Source of the DNA: Faecalicatena contorta | Lineage (GTDB): Bacteria > Bacillota > Clostridia > Lachnospirales > Lachnospiraceae | DNA: 64,000 bases | NCBI RefSeq assembly: GCF_003149105.1 | Contig: NZ_QGDS01000002.1 | Location: 434,001 to 498,000 of the forward strand | Direction of reading: 5' to 3' | Shown: one piece after another, positions 36,479 through 45,009 of the stretch | Layout: every line of letters starts with the position of its first letter | Numbering within the stretch: the first letter of the stretch is position 1 | Made by a program: the position numbers and the translations under genes | The notes under the pieces: model-generated | Told to the model about the DNA's origin: nothing | The model's database searches: none | The model's input: the letters and a program-made list of their open reading frames with translations, nothing else

Positions 36479-37555
36479 ATGGGGAAAATTCGATTTGGAG
36501 TCATCGGTTCCGGATGGAGAGCAGAATTCTATATCCGTATTGCGAAGGCGCTGCCGGAACAGTTTGAACTCATTGGGGTATTAATAAGGGAAAAGGAAAA
36601 GGGAGAACAGTTTAGGAAAATACATCAGGTTCCTGTTGTACAGACAGTAGAGGAACTGGAAAAAGGGAATCCCGACTATGTTGTGTTAGCTATAAAGAGG
36701 GGAATTATCTCAGGTTATCTTACAACGCTGTTTGAGAAACAGATTCCGGTACTTTGTGAGACTCCTCCGGGAGAGGACCTTGAAGCCTTAAAGAGTGTAT
36801 GGGAAAATTGCCAAAAATATAATGGGAAGATTCAGATAGCGGAACAATATTTTGCACAGCCGTTGTATGCAGCATGGGACAAAGTGATTCGTTCCGGGAA
36901 ATTGGGCGAGATACAAAATATTAATATCTCTGCCCTTCATGGATACCATGGGGCAAGTATCATCCGGCAGTATCTGAACGCGGGCTTTGAGAATGTAAAA
37001 ATTTACGGCAAGCGATTCTGGTTTGATGTGACGGAGACTTATGGCAGAGAAGGAATGGACTTTAACGGGGAAGTGTTCAAATGTTCACGTGATCGTCTGA
37101 CCATGGAATTTGAAAATGGAAAGATTGCATATTTTGATTTTTCCGACCCGGCTCAATATCATTCCTTTATCCGTACAAGGCAGTTGACAGTTCAGGGCGT
37201 AAGAGGAGAAATTGATGATCTGACAGTCCGCTACCTCACGGAGGAAAATGTACCTGTGACACAAAATTTAAACCGCATTGATTTGGGTGTTTACAATAAT
37301 CAGGACTGGTCTCACTATGGAATTATGCTTGGAGAAGAATTCTTATATAAAAATCCATTTGGAAATGCAAGGCTCAATGACGATGAAATCGCAGTTGCAA
37401 CCTGCATGAAGAAGATGGATGAATATTTAAAGACAGGAACAGAGTTTTACAGTCTGAGAGATGCATTGCAAGATATGTATATTTGCCTGGTTATGGACGA
37501 GGCGCTGGCACATCCGAACCAGGAGATTACAACGGCAGCACAGTGTTGGGCATAG
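36479..37555 (+). CDS. Gfo/Idh/MocA-family oxidoreductase
   Basis: 358 residues. The N-terminal Rossmann fold opens with RFGVIGSGWRAEFYIRIA; the usual EKP motif is replaced by CETPPGED, a known variation in some members, and the C-terminal domain includes FSALHGYHG-like residues. TAGGAGGAGTAAA precedes the ATG. Family members oxidise or reduce sugar hydroxyls, including glycoside 3-oxidation. Substrate unknown. Confidence 0.82.
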   Translation: MGKIRFGVIGSGWRAEFYIRIAKALPEQFELIGVLIREKEKGEQFRKIHQVPVVQTVEELEKGNPDYVVLAIKRGIISGYLTTLFEKQIPVLCETPPGEDLEALKSVWENCQKYNGKIQIAEQYFAQPLYAAWDKVIRSGKLGEIQNINISALHGYHGASIIRQYLNAGFENVKIYGKRFWFDVTETYGREGMDFNGEVFKCSRDRLTMEFENGKIAYFDFSDPAQYHSFIRTRQLTVQGVRGEIDDLTVRYLTEENVPVTQNLNRIDLGVYNNQDWSHYGIMLGEEFLYKNPFGNARLNDDEIAVATCMKKMDEYLKTGTEFYSLRDALQDMYICLVMDEALAHPNQEITTAAQCWA

Positions 37556-37566
37556 AGGAGGAATAC

Positions 37567-38970
37567 ATGAAAAATCAGATTATGTTGATTACTTATGGGG
37601 ACAGCCTGGGTAAAAATTTCAATGAAATGGAGTCGGTCCTTGAAAAACATTATCAGGGAGCCGTAGGAAGTATTCATATCCTGCCGTTTTTTCCTTCCTC
37701 AGCAGACCGCGGATTTGCACCTATGCAGTACGACAAAGCAGACGAAAAGTTCGGAAGCTTTGAAGACTTGAAGCGGATTGGGGAAAAGTATGAGCTGATG
37801 TATGATTTTATGGTAAATCATATTTCGGCACATTCCCCCTATTATCTGGATTTTAAAGAGAAAAAGGATGCATCGGCATACAAAGATATGTTTATCCGTT
37901 ATAGCGAATTCTGGGAAAATGGTGAGCCGACAGAGGAGCAGGTGGATAAGATTTATAAGAGAAAACCCAAGGCTCCCTATGTTGATCTTACATTTGCAGA
38001 TGGAACAACAGAAAAAATCTGGTGTACCTTTAGTGAAGAACAAATTGATTTGGATGTAACCAGCCCGTCGGTAAAAAAATTTATAGAGGATACAATCGAG
38101 TTTATGTGCAGCCACGGGGCATCCATTATCCGGTTGGATGCGTTTGCATATGCGGTGAAGAAAGCGGATACAAGCTGCTTTTTCGTAGAGCCTGAAATGT
38201 GGGATCTGCTGTATGATATTGAAAAGACAGCGGAAAAATATGGAGCAGAGATTTTGCCGGAAATTCATGAGCATTATTCAATTCAGATGAAGATTGCGGA
38301 GAAAGAATTTTGGGTTTATGATTTTGCACTGCCCATGCTGGTGCTTCATGCACTGTATACCCATAGAGGAGACAGGCTGAAACACTGGCTGGATATTTGT
38401 CCCCGGAAGCAAATGACAACTTTGGATACCCATGATGGGATTGGTGTGGTAGATGTAGTTGATTTGTTATCCCCGGAGGAAATTGAAGAGACAAAAGAAT
38501 TGCTTTACTCCAAAGGTGCAAATGTAAAGAAGAAATACAGCAGCGAGGAATACAACAATTTGGATATCTACCAGATTAACTGCAGTTTTTACTCTGCTCT
38601 GGGAAATGATGATGATGCTTATTTACTGGCCCGGGCAATCCAGTTTTTTGCACCGGGAATCCCGCAAGTCTATTATGTAGGGATGCTGGCCGGAGAGAAT
38701 GATCTGGAACTTTTGGAACAGACCAAAGAGGGACGGAATATTAACCGGCATTATTATACATTGCAGGAGATTGATGAGAACTTCCAGCGTCCTGTTGTGA
38801 GAAAACTGAGGGATTTGATGAAATTCCGTAATGAATGTCCTGCATTTGACGGGGATTGTCTGTGTGAGAGCAATGGCAGTCAATTACGTATTATACGGGA
38901 CAATGGAACAGTCCGGGCAGTGCTGGAGGCAGACCTGGAAACTTATAAGTTTCAAATACGGGTAGGATAA
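37567..38970 (+). CDS. gtfA: GH13 subfamily 18 glycoside phosphorylase (sucrose-phosphorylase type)
   Basis: 467 residues. Catalytic residues are nucleophile D191 in IRLDAFAY, acid/base E232 in LPEIHEHY and D290 in TLDTHDGIG, positions that agree closely with bifidobacterial sucrose phosphorylase; PQVYYVGMLAGENDLELL and GRNINRHYY are also family hallmarks. It would split sucrose with phosphate to glucose 1-phosphate and fructose. GH13_18 also contains sucrose-6-phosphate, glucosylglycerol and glucosylglycerate phosphorylases, and the lack of a neighbouring fructokinase leaves these open. GAGGAGGAATAC precedes the ATG. Confidence 0.85.
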   Translation: MKNQIMLITYGDSLGKNFNEMESVLEKHYQGAVGSIHILPFFPSSADRGFAPMQYDKADEKFGSFEDLKRIGEKYELMYDFMVNHISAHSPYYLDFKEKKDASAYKDMFIRYSEFWENGEPTEEQVDKIYKRKPKAPYVDLTFADGTTEKIWCTFSEEQIDLDVTSPSVKKFIEDTIEFMCSHGASIIRLDAFAYAVKKADTSCFFVEPEMWDLLYDIEKTAEKYGAEILPEIHEHYSIQMKIAEKEFWVYDFALPMLVLHALYTHRGDRLKHWLDICPRKQMTTLDTHDGIGVVDVVDLLSPEEIEETKELLYSKGANVKKKYSSEEYNNLDIYQINCSFYSALGNDDDAYLLARAIQFFAPGIPQVYYVGMLAGENDLELLEQTKEGRNINRHYYTLQEIDENFQRPVVRKLRDLMKFRNECPAFDGDCLCESNGSQLRIIRDNGTVRAVLEADLETYKFQIRVG

Positions 38971-38984
38971 AGAAATTATAGCGG

Positions 38985-39027
38985 AAGCAGTGTCACTAAG
39001 TTGAAAAATAACTTACTGGCACTGCTT
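38985..39027. terminator. bidirectional terminator after the sugar operon
   Basis: An 18-bp stem with one wobble and one mismatch (38985-39002 / 39010-39027) separates convergent genes, with T-rich sequence downstream on the plus strand. Confidence 0.75.
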
Positions 39028-39073
39028 ATTATATTTCTTATTTTTTGAAATTTAACACTTCTAGAATAATTTG

Positions 39074-40480
39074 CTATTTGTAAACTGCCTGATGCAGTCT
39101 TTCTATTGCAGTGGCTATATCATGAATATGAATACTGCTGAAACCTAATAAAATCTGATTCTGAGGGCAATCCTTTTTATTTTTCCAGTAAATATCCGTA
39201 GGATATACTTGAACATCACAATCCAATGCTCTTTTTATAATCTGATGCTGCCTATATGGACTATTGATGCTAAGCAGTAAATGCAAACCGGCGCTGCTGC
39301 CTTGTATGGCTGCTTTTTTGCCAAATGTTTTTTTGATACAACTGCATATTAAGTCATATTTCTTTTTATAATGTGTTTTTAACATGTTAATATGTCTTTC
39401 GTAACTGCCGTTCTCAAAAAATTCAGCTAATGCAATTTGCAGGTGTTTCGGAACAGTACAGTTTATGAGCTTAAAAGTCTCATTATAGTTCTTTAATACA
39501 AGCTCAGGCAATACGACGTATGCTATCCTTAAATCGGGGGATAAGGATTTAGAAAAGGTTCCTAAATATATGGTTCTTTCACTCTGATCTAATGATTGCA
39601 AAGAGGGGACCGGCAGCATATGGTATCTAAGCTCACTATCGTAATCGTCCTCTATGATATAGCTGTTATGTTTACTTGCCCAGTTTAGAATTTCTAAACG
39701 TTTTGAAATTGAACACACACATCCTGTAGGAAATTGATGTGAGGGAGTTACATATAATAATGTGTTTTTTAATCTGAATATGTCATCTATGGAAATACCG
39801 TCATCTTCGAGATGAACAGTATTCATATCGTATTTATTCATTTCAAATATGGCCCTTGTGCCATCATAGCCTGGTTCTTCCAGGGATACGGAATACTCCT
39901 CTTTAGGAAGCAATTTTGTTAAGAGTTGTAAAGAATGCTGGTGTCCACTTGTAATTAGGATTTGTTTTGGTGTACACCGGACACCTCTTGTCTGATATAA
40001 ATAATTTGAAATAGCTGTCCTTAATCTAAATTCTCCTTGTTTATCTGTATAAGATAAATAAGTCTGGTCCGCTATGCTGTCAAATGAAGAAATGATGCAT
40101 TTACGCCAGGGATTTGTTGGAAAGATATCCCCATCTATATTCCCATATTGAAAATCATATTTACATTTTTTGGGGTCATTATCCTCATGAACAGGGGGAA
40201 ATGATGGATTTTCTAAACTTGTATTCTTAATCAAATCAAGGTTCAGTAAAGAATTTACATAGAAGCCAGAGCCCTTAATGGCGTGAAGATAACCTTCAAG
40301 CTCAAGCTGGTAATAAGCCGCTGTTACAGTATTTCTGCTGATTCCCAACTCATCAGCCAATGTACGGGTAGCGGGAAGCCTGCTGTCCGGAGCTATCATC
40401 CCGGCTGTTATGTCATTTTTTATCTGCAAATATAATTGTTCATATAATGCATGGCGAGATGCTCGGTTAAGATTTATCAT
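39074..40480 (-). CDS. MocR/PdxR-family regulator (GntR winged helix fused to aminotransferase fold)
   Basis: 468 residues: N-terminal GntR-type wHTH (LPATRTLADELGISRNTVTAAYYQLELEGYL trimmed motif) and a C-terminal fold-I aminotransferase-like domain with the PLP lysine in GTFSKSLSP. Such regulators usually need PLP or an amino-acid signal. AGGAGGATTAC precedes the ATG. It is divergent from an N-acetyltransferase and a flavin-binding-like protein, which it probably regulates. Confidence 0.9.
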   Translation of the reverse strand: MINLNRASRHALYEQLYLQIKNDITAGMIAPDSRLPATRTLADELGISRNTVTAAYYQLELEGYLHAIKGSGFYVNSLLNLDLIKNTSLENPSFPPVHEDNDPKKCKYDFQYGNIDGDIFPTNPWRKCIISSFDSIADQTYLSYTDKQGEFRLRTAISNYLYQTRGVRCTPKQILITSGHQHSLQLLTKLLPKEEYSVSLEEPGYDGTRAIFEMNKYDMNTVHLEDDGISIDDIFRLKNTLLYVTPSHQFPTGCVCSISKRLEILNWASKHNSYIIEDDYDSELRYHMLPVPSLQSLDQSERTIYLGTFSKSLSPDLRIAYVVLPELVLKNYNETFKLINCTVPKHLQIALAEFFENGSYERHINMLKTHYKKKYDLICSCIKKTFGKKAAIQGSSAGLHLLLSINSPYRQHQIIKRALDCDVQVYPTDIYWKNKKDCPQNQILLGFSSIHIHDIATAIERLHQAVYK

Positions 40481-40494
40481 GTAATCCTCCTGAA

Positions 40495-40548
40495 GAAATT
40501 GGAGCTATTAAATATGTGAAAATTGGTGGTTATAATAAGTCCAATTTC
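40495..40548. promoter_or_regulatory. repeated AAATTGG motifs between divergent genes
   Basis: GAAATTGG (40495-40502), AAATTGG (40520-40526) and the inverted CCAATTTC (40541-40548) form one direct and one inverted repeat. MocR-type regulators bind such mixed repeats, so this is a candidate site. The remaining 138-base gap holds AT-rich promoter sequence. Confidence 0.45.
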
Positions 40549-40618
40549 ATTATACAATATGGCCATAGCAATGTAAACAATGGTTGCCCACAGCATTATT
40601 TAACAGGGGTAATCAAAA

Positions 40619-41503
40619 ATGACCAGAGAGAATTACAGGCAGGTGACAGGTATGATTGATGAAAATTTTATATTATCGGCAAGTCAAGTGGAACAATATC
40701 TACAACGGTTAGGGCTTGATTATAAGCAGGATAAAAATAGGCTTATACCATCAGAAGAAAATTTGAAATATTTGCAGACAATACATATTTCAAAAATTCC
40801 CTATGAAAACCTTTCGATATTACTGGGTGAGCCAATTTCATTAAATGGAAAAGATTTATTTATAAAAATCATATCAAACAATAGAGGGGGATATTGTTTT
40901 GAAGTAAATGGTTTATATACATTTCTATTGAAAGCATTGGGATATAAAGTCACTGTATATAATGTCAGGTTTATTTCTGAAAACAAAGGCGTTCAGATGA
41001 GACGGCATAGAATAATGCGGGTTGAAATTGATGGCATATCCTACATAACAGATGTAAGTTTCCGGAATGAGTATCCCCGAACTGCATTGAGATTTATTTG
41101 CGGTAAAGTGCAGACAGATGGAATTTCAGAATATAAGTTTACACAGGATGAATATTACGGATACATTATGTGGCAGAAAAGAACTGGAAAAGAATGGTCC
41201 AAAATCTTTGGCTTTGATGAAAGCCCCCAATCAGAGATTGATTTTCTATTACCTAATTACTATTGCGAGACTCATCCTGATTCACCGTTTATTGATGCTC
41301 CCCATATGTCAATATGCCCTATTGATCAGCATATTACGATGGCCGGCCGGGAGTTCACCATATCTAAAAAAAACAAGATATTAGTGAAGAGAAACATTGA
41401 AACGAATGAAGAGTTTATCTTATTATGTAAAACGTATTTTGGTATTGAAATTAATAAGGAAAAGGCAGATGTAATTATGCGGAAAACCCGGCATAAATCT
41501 TGA
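40619..41503 (+). CDS. nat: arylamine N-acetyltransferase family protein
   Basis: 294 residues. The Cys-His-Asp triad is visible: C93 in RGGYCFEVNGLY, H130 in RRHRIMRVEI, D145 in YITDVSF, at the spacing known for NATs. KIPYENLSIL near the N-terminus is also typical. It transfers acetyl groups from acetyl-CoA to arylamines or hydrazines. An alternative ATG at 40652 has AGGTGACAGGT before it and would shorten the N-terminus by 11 residues. Divergent from the MocR gene. Confidence 0.85.
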   Translation: MTRENYRQVTGMIDENFILSASQVEQYLQRLGLDYKQDKNRLIPSEENLKYLQTIHISKIPYENLSILLGEPISLNGKDLFIKIISNNRGGYCFEVNGLYTFLLKALGYKVTVYNVRFISENKGVQMRRHRIMRVEIDGISYITDVSFRNEYPRTALRFICGKVQTDGISEYKFTQDEYYGYIMWQKRTGKEWSKIFGFDESPQSEIDFLLPNYYCETHPDSPFIDAPHMSICPIDQHITMAGREFTISKKNKILVKRNIETNEEFILLCKTYFGIEINKEKADVIMRKTRHKS

Positions 41504-41554
41504 ATGTGAGAAAATTTGCTCAAGGCTATTATTTGAAAAACAGGAGGTTAAGTG

Positions 41555-42028
41555 ATGCAATATAGAATGAAAACACATATGCTGGACAGAGATGAGATTG
41601 ACAAACTTCTAAATGAAATACAAACAGGATGCCTGGCAACCGTAAACTGCGACGGTACACCTTATGTCATTCCCGTACATTTTGTTTATCTGGACCGCGC
41701 CATTTATATACATGGTCTGCCTAAGGGTAAAAAAATAGAAAACATTAAAATGAATCCCTTTGTGAGCATGACTGTATATAATATGGATGGGCTGTTACTT
41801 GATGCCAGGCATAATCCATGTGATACAAATACGAAATATCAAAGCGCAATTATTGATGGAAAGGCTGTTTTATTAGAAGACTATAAAGCGAAAGCCAAAG
41901 TATTAGATAAAATTGTGGGAAAATATACTCCCCATCTGGCTGATAAGACATTGCCTGAAAATATGGTCAGAGGCACTGCGGTTATAAAAATTGCAGTTAA
42001 CGAAATTACAGGAAAATATTATCTGTAA
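41555..42028 (+). CDS. pyridoxamine 5'-phosphate oxidase-fold protein (NimA-like)
   Basis: 157 residues of a split-barrel flavin-binding fold (CLATVNCDGTPYVIPVHFVYLDRAIYIHG trimmed motif; later VSMTVYNMDG). Similar proteins are called 5-nitroimidazole reductases or simply PNPOx-family. AGGAGGTTA sits before GTG-ATG; the ATG at 41555 is preferred. It follows nat by about 50 bases in the same direction and is likely co-transcribed. Substrate unknown. Confidence 0.82.
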   Translation: MQYRMKTHMLDRDEIDKLLNEIQTGCLATVNCDGTPYVIPVHFVYLDRAIYIHGLPKGKKIENIKMNPFVSMTVYNMDGLLLDARHNPCDTNTKYQSAIIDGKAVLLEDYKAKAKVLDKIVGKYTPHLADKTLPENMVRGTAVIKIAVNEITGKYYL

Positions 42029-42032
42029 AATA

Positions 42033-42198
42033 AATCCTGGCAGGAGATTACACTTCCTCCAGGATTCATTCGCCCGATGCATTGAGTATCCGGGGCAATG
42101 CTTTGGATGGAGGATAGGAGTGTTATAGAAAGCTCCTTTATTAAGCAGAAAAGGAATCCCAAAAGTCAGAAACTGACTGTAGGGATTCCTTCTTTTTG
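42033..42198 (+). terminator. hairpin and terminator after the NimA-like gene
   Basis: AATCCTGG/CCAGGATT (42033-42040 / 42059-42066) is a first hairpin. A stronger one, AAGGAATCCC/GGGATTCCTT (42151-42160 / 42182-42191) with an inner AGTCAG/CTGACT stem, is followed by TCTTTTTG. The remainder of 42199-42311 shows nothing recognised. Confidence 0.75.
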
Positions 42199-42311
42199 TG
42201 TAATATAAACAAGACCACCAACATTGTTTTGCTAACAAAAATCATAGCGTGCTATATATATTATGATTTGCAGAGGTAACTTCAAAAATGTATGTATGTT
42301 TAGTGAAAGAG

Positions 42312-42761
42312 TTATATACACACACCGGGCTTATTTGTAATCGTACATAATACGGTATATGTATAAGTTTTTACAACACCGCATTCATTACGTAATCTTT
42401 CAAGCAAAGCCTCAAGGGTTCGGGTCGAGTCCGTTACAACCTTAAGAATATACTCATAATCACCGGTGATACAGTGACATTCTATGATTTCGGGCATCTC
42501 CTTAATAAGCGTGCGGAACTTCGTTTGTGAATTCCGCGGCGGCTCTTTTAAAACCACCATACAAAAACAGGTGAGTGCCTTTCCTAACTTGTGATTGTCT
42601 AATAGAACGGTATAGCCTGTGATATATCCGGCATATTCTAATTTACGCAGCCGTTCACTTGTGGAAGGCTGAGACAGGTTTACTTGCTGACTGATTTCTT
42701 TGAGCGAAGCTCTGGCATTTTTTTGAAGAACTCGCAAAATATCTTTATCTATTGTATCCAT
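42312..42761 (-). CDS. Lrp/AsnC-family transcriptional regulator
   Basis: 149 residues: N-terminal HTH (ILRVLQKNARASLKEIS, then LSQPSTSERLRKLEYAG) and a C-terminal RAM ligand domain (CHCITGDYEYILKVV). The start at 42761 has GGGAGGTTTT upstream. Divergent from an MFS transporter, SDR and aminotransferase, and the palindrome at 42829 lies between them; an amino acid is the probable effector. Confidence 0.92.
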   Translation of the reverse strand: MDTIDKDILRVLQKNARASLKEISQQVNLSQPSTSERLRKLEYAGYITGYTVLLDNHKLGKALTCFCMVVLKEPPRNSQTKFRTLIKEMPEIIECHCITGDYEYILKVVTDSTRTLEALLERLRNECGVVKTYTYTVLCTITNKPGVCI

Positions 42762-42828
42762 AAAACCTCCCAATATCATCTTTTTTTAAATATTAACACC
42801 TAATTTTATTAAGGTCAACATAAAGTGT

Positions 42829-42846
42829 GCCTTATAATTATTAGGC
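42829..42846. promoter_or_regulatory. candidate Lrp-type operator
   Basis: GCCTTATAATTATTAGGC is an 18-bp palindrome with one mismatched pair, centred between the divergent lrp-like and MFS genes and AT-rich at its centre, as Lrp/AsnC sites usually are. Confidence 0.5.
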
Positions 42847-42892
42847 AAAATGAAATAATATTTTTGTATTTTATTGAATTTATTGTGCGCTA

Positions 42893-42921
42893 TTTACAAT
42901 AGAAAGAAGAGAGCATACTAT
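42893..42921 (+). promoter_or_regulatory. promoter for the MFS-SDR-aminotransferase unit
   Basis: TTTACA (42893-42898), 17 bp, TACTAT (42916-42921), 43 bases ahead of the MFS start codon. Confidence 0.5.
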
Positions 42922-42963
42922 TTATCTATACTATTTACGAGAAAATAGGAGGAAGATAAGTTT

Positions 42964-44157
42964 ATGTTAAAAGGCAAATGGTTAAAATTTCTGGTTGTGT
43001 ATTTGAGTGCAACAGCATTGGCTTTAAGTCAGCTTAAAATATCTCCGATTCAGATGGAAATGAATTTGAGTTTAGAGAAATTTGGATGGCTTATGTCGGT
43101 CTTTACCTTGTCAGCACTGTTTCTGGCCCTGCCGGGTGGAACAATGATCAGTAAGTATGGTGCGAAAAAGGTTGGAGTCATTGTTCTGGCTTGTCTGGTT
43201 TTAGGAAATATGTTAGGGGCTGCCAGTGTTAACGGAGCCGAGGTGATGAATTACACCTTACTTTTAATTAGCCGGATTATTGAAGGAGTTTCCTTCTCCA
43301 TGATTAATATGATGGCAATGGTATTTATCGGAGAGTGGTTCAAGGAAGGTTCTTCAGGGGTTGCAATTGGAATTTTCGGAACTTTTTCAGCACTTGCCTC
43401 GATGTTTGGCTATAATTTTTATCTGCCGGTTTTTACAAGATTTGGGCTGCGGTCTGTTTGGATTGTAACAGCTATATTAGCAGCCATTGCATTGCTTGGT
43501 TTTATCTTCTTGCTGGATGATGCCAGAGAGGAAGAAACGAAGGAAGAAAAAAGCACATACAAGGAAGTATTTGCACAAGGTAATACATGGTTATTGGCTA
43601 TTGCAATGTTTACAATGACATTTGTACTTTATACGTTTATTGCATATTACCCAAGAATTTTAACAGAAATCTTTGGATTATCAAAAGAAGGGGCAAACGC
43701 ACAGTCTGGATTCTTCGGTCTGGTGGGCGTGCCGTTTGGCTTAGTTGCCGGGATTATTGTTGATAAATTTAAAGTAAAAGCACCTTACCTGGGTGTTGTT
43801 ACTGGGCTTTTGATGGCATTGGGATGTTTTATGATAGTGTTTGCGCCCTCTTCTATGGCAATTGTACAAGTGGCACTGCTGGGAGCAGCCATCAGCTTGT
43901 TTTCATCAAGTATTTCTATTTCGGTACCAAGAACAGTAAAGCGAAAGGAATTAATCGGACAAACCTTTGCAGTGGTGTATTTATTCTATTATCTCGGAGT
44001 AACAACAGGCGCAGCAGTGGTTGCAAAAATTGCTTCAGCATCCGGCAGCTGGAAGGTGGCTTCTATGGTTATGGGTGTGACCGTACTTGCAGGCGTGCTG
44101 TGTATGTTCCTTCTTGGAATCACAGACAGGAAGCGTGAAAAAACCAATAGGTTTTAA
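42964..44157 (+). CDS. MFS transporter
   Basis: 397 residues with about 12 membrane segments and a central charged loop (DDAREEETKEEKST). The arrangement resembles the CynX/NimT and NarK-like solute carriers. AGGAGGAAGATAAGTTT precedes the ATG. First gene of a three-gene unit with an SDR protein and an aminotransferase, so it may import an amino acid or keto acid, or export the product. Substrate not identifiable. Confidence 0.85.
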   Translation: MLKGKWLKFLVVYLSATALALSQLKISPIQMEMNLSLEKFGWLMSVFTLSALFLALPGGTMISKYGAKKVGVIVLACLVLGNMLGAASVNGAEVMNYTLLLISRIIEGVSFSMINMMAMVFIGEWFKEGSSGVAIGIFGTFSALASMFGYNFYLPVFTRFGLRSVWIVTAILAAIALLGFIFLLDDAREEETKEEKSTYKEVFAQGNTWLLAIAMFTMTFVLYTFIAYYPRILTEIFGLSKEGANAQSGFFGLVGVPFGLVAGIIVDKFKVKAPYLGVVTGLLMALGCFMIVFAPSSMAIVQVALLGAAISLFSSSISISVPRTVKRKELIGQTFAVVYLFYYLGVTTGAAVVAKIASASGSWKVASMVMGVTVLAGVLCMFLLGITDRKREKTNRF

Positions 44158-44185
44158 AATAAATAAAAAAATGGAGGAAAAGGTT

Positions 44186-44989
44186 ATGGCAAACAGACGT
44201 AAAAAAGTTTTACTCACAGGTGGAACACAGGGGATTGGCGAAACAACGCTGCAGCTATTGGTAGAAAAGGGGTATGAGGTGCATATTACATATCGAAGCT
44301 CAGCAAAAAAAGCAGAAGAGTTTTGCCAGAAATATCCGGGCATAGTATATGCTTACAAATTGGATCAAGGGGATCCGGAAGCGATAAAAAAGGCGGACTT
44401 CTTAAATGAGCACTCCTGGGATGGTATTATCTTTAATGCAGCACTTGGTTCAGCTACAGCAAAGGTATATCAGGCTGGTTCAGATGAACTGGCTTTTGAA
44501 ACTGATGATGCAATGATGCGGGTAAATGCATTGGGGCCACTTTGGATTTATAAGAAGGTAAAAGACAATCTTTTAAAAAGAACAGAGAAAACGAAATTAA
44601 TTTTTATTTCATCCGTAGGCGGTGGAATAGCGGCTTTCCCGTTCTTTACATTAAGCGATGGAATGAGCAAATGTGCAGTGAGTTTTCTGGGAAAACAACT
44701 GGCAGCAGAAAATACTCATACCTTAATTGATGTATTTGTAGTTTGCCCGGGTGCAACCGAGACACAAATGTTTAAGGCTAGTACACTGAATCAGATGTCG
44801 CCGGAAGAAAGAGAAGCATTTGATTTGGCACAGGCCAAAAAGCGTTTAATTCAACCGGAAGAAATCTCTTATTGGTTAGAGCAATTGTTACACGATGAGT
44901 CCACCGTACTTCATGGAGCAAGCATTGACGCGACCCTGGGTCTTGGATCCCGTCCTGGTATTCAGACAGAATATGGACTGAAGCATTAA
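44186..44989 (+). CDS. short-chain dehydrogenase/reductase family protein with altered active site
   Basis: 267 residues with the cofactor motif TGGTQGIGE (11-19) and an NAxxG-like NAALGS. In the catalytic tetrad S143 (ISSVGG) and K162 are present, but the YxxxK tyrosine is Asp (D158 in SDGMSK; codon GAT). The protein is otherwise intact. It could use another residue, act in a non-redox role, or have lost activity. The ATG at 44186 follows ATGGAGGAAAAGGTT. Second gene of the MFS/SDR/aminotransferase unit. Confidence 0.82.
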   Translation: MANRRKKVLLTGGTQGIGETTLQLLVEKGYEVHITYRSSAKKAEEFCQKYPGIVYAYKLDQGDPEAIKKADFLNEHSWDGIIFNAALGSATAKVYQAGSDELAFETDDAMMRVNALGPLWIYKKVKDNLLKRTEKTKLIFISSVGGGIAAFPFFTLSDGMSKCAVSFLGKQLAAENTHTLIDVFVVCPGATETQMFKASTLNQMSPEEREAFDLAQAKKRLIQPEEISYWLEQLLHDESTVLHGASIDATLGLGSRPGIQTEYGLKH

Positions 44990-45009
44990 ACGAAAGGGAG
45001 GGGCTCAAA

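Noticed and set aside
37699-38274. 191-codon minus-strand ORF inside the sucrose-phosphorylase gene
   Set aside because: Fully covered by the GH13_18 frame, which has all catalytic residues in place.
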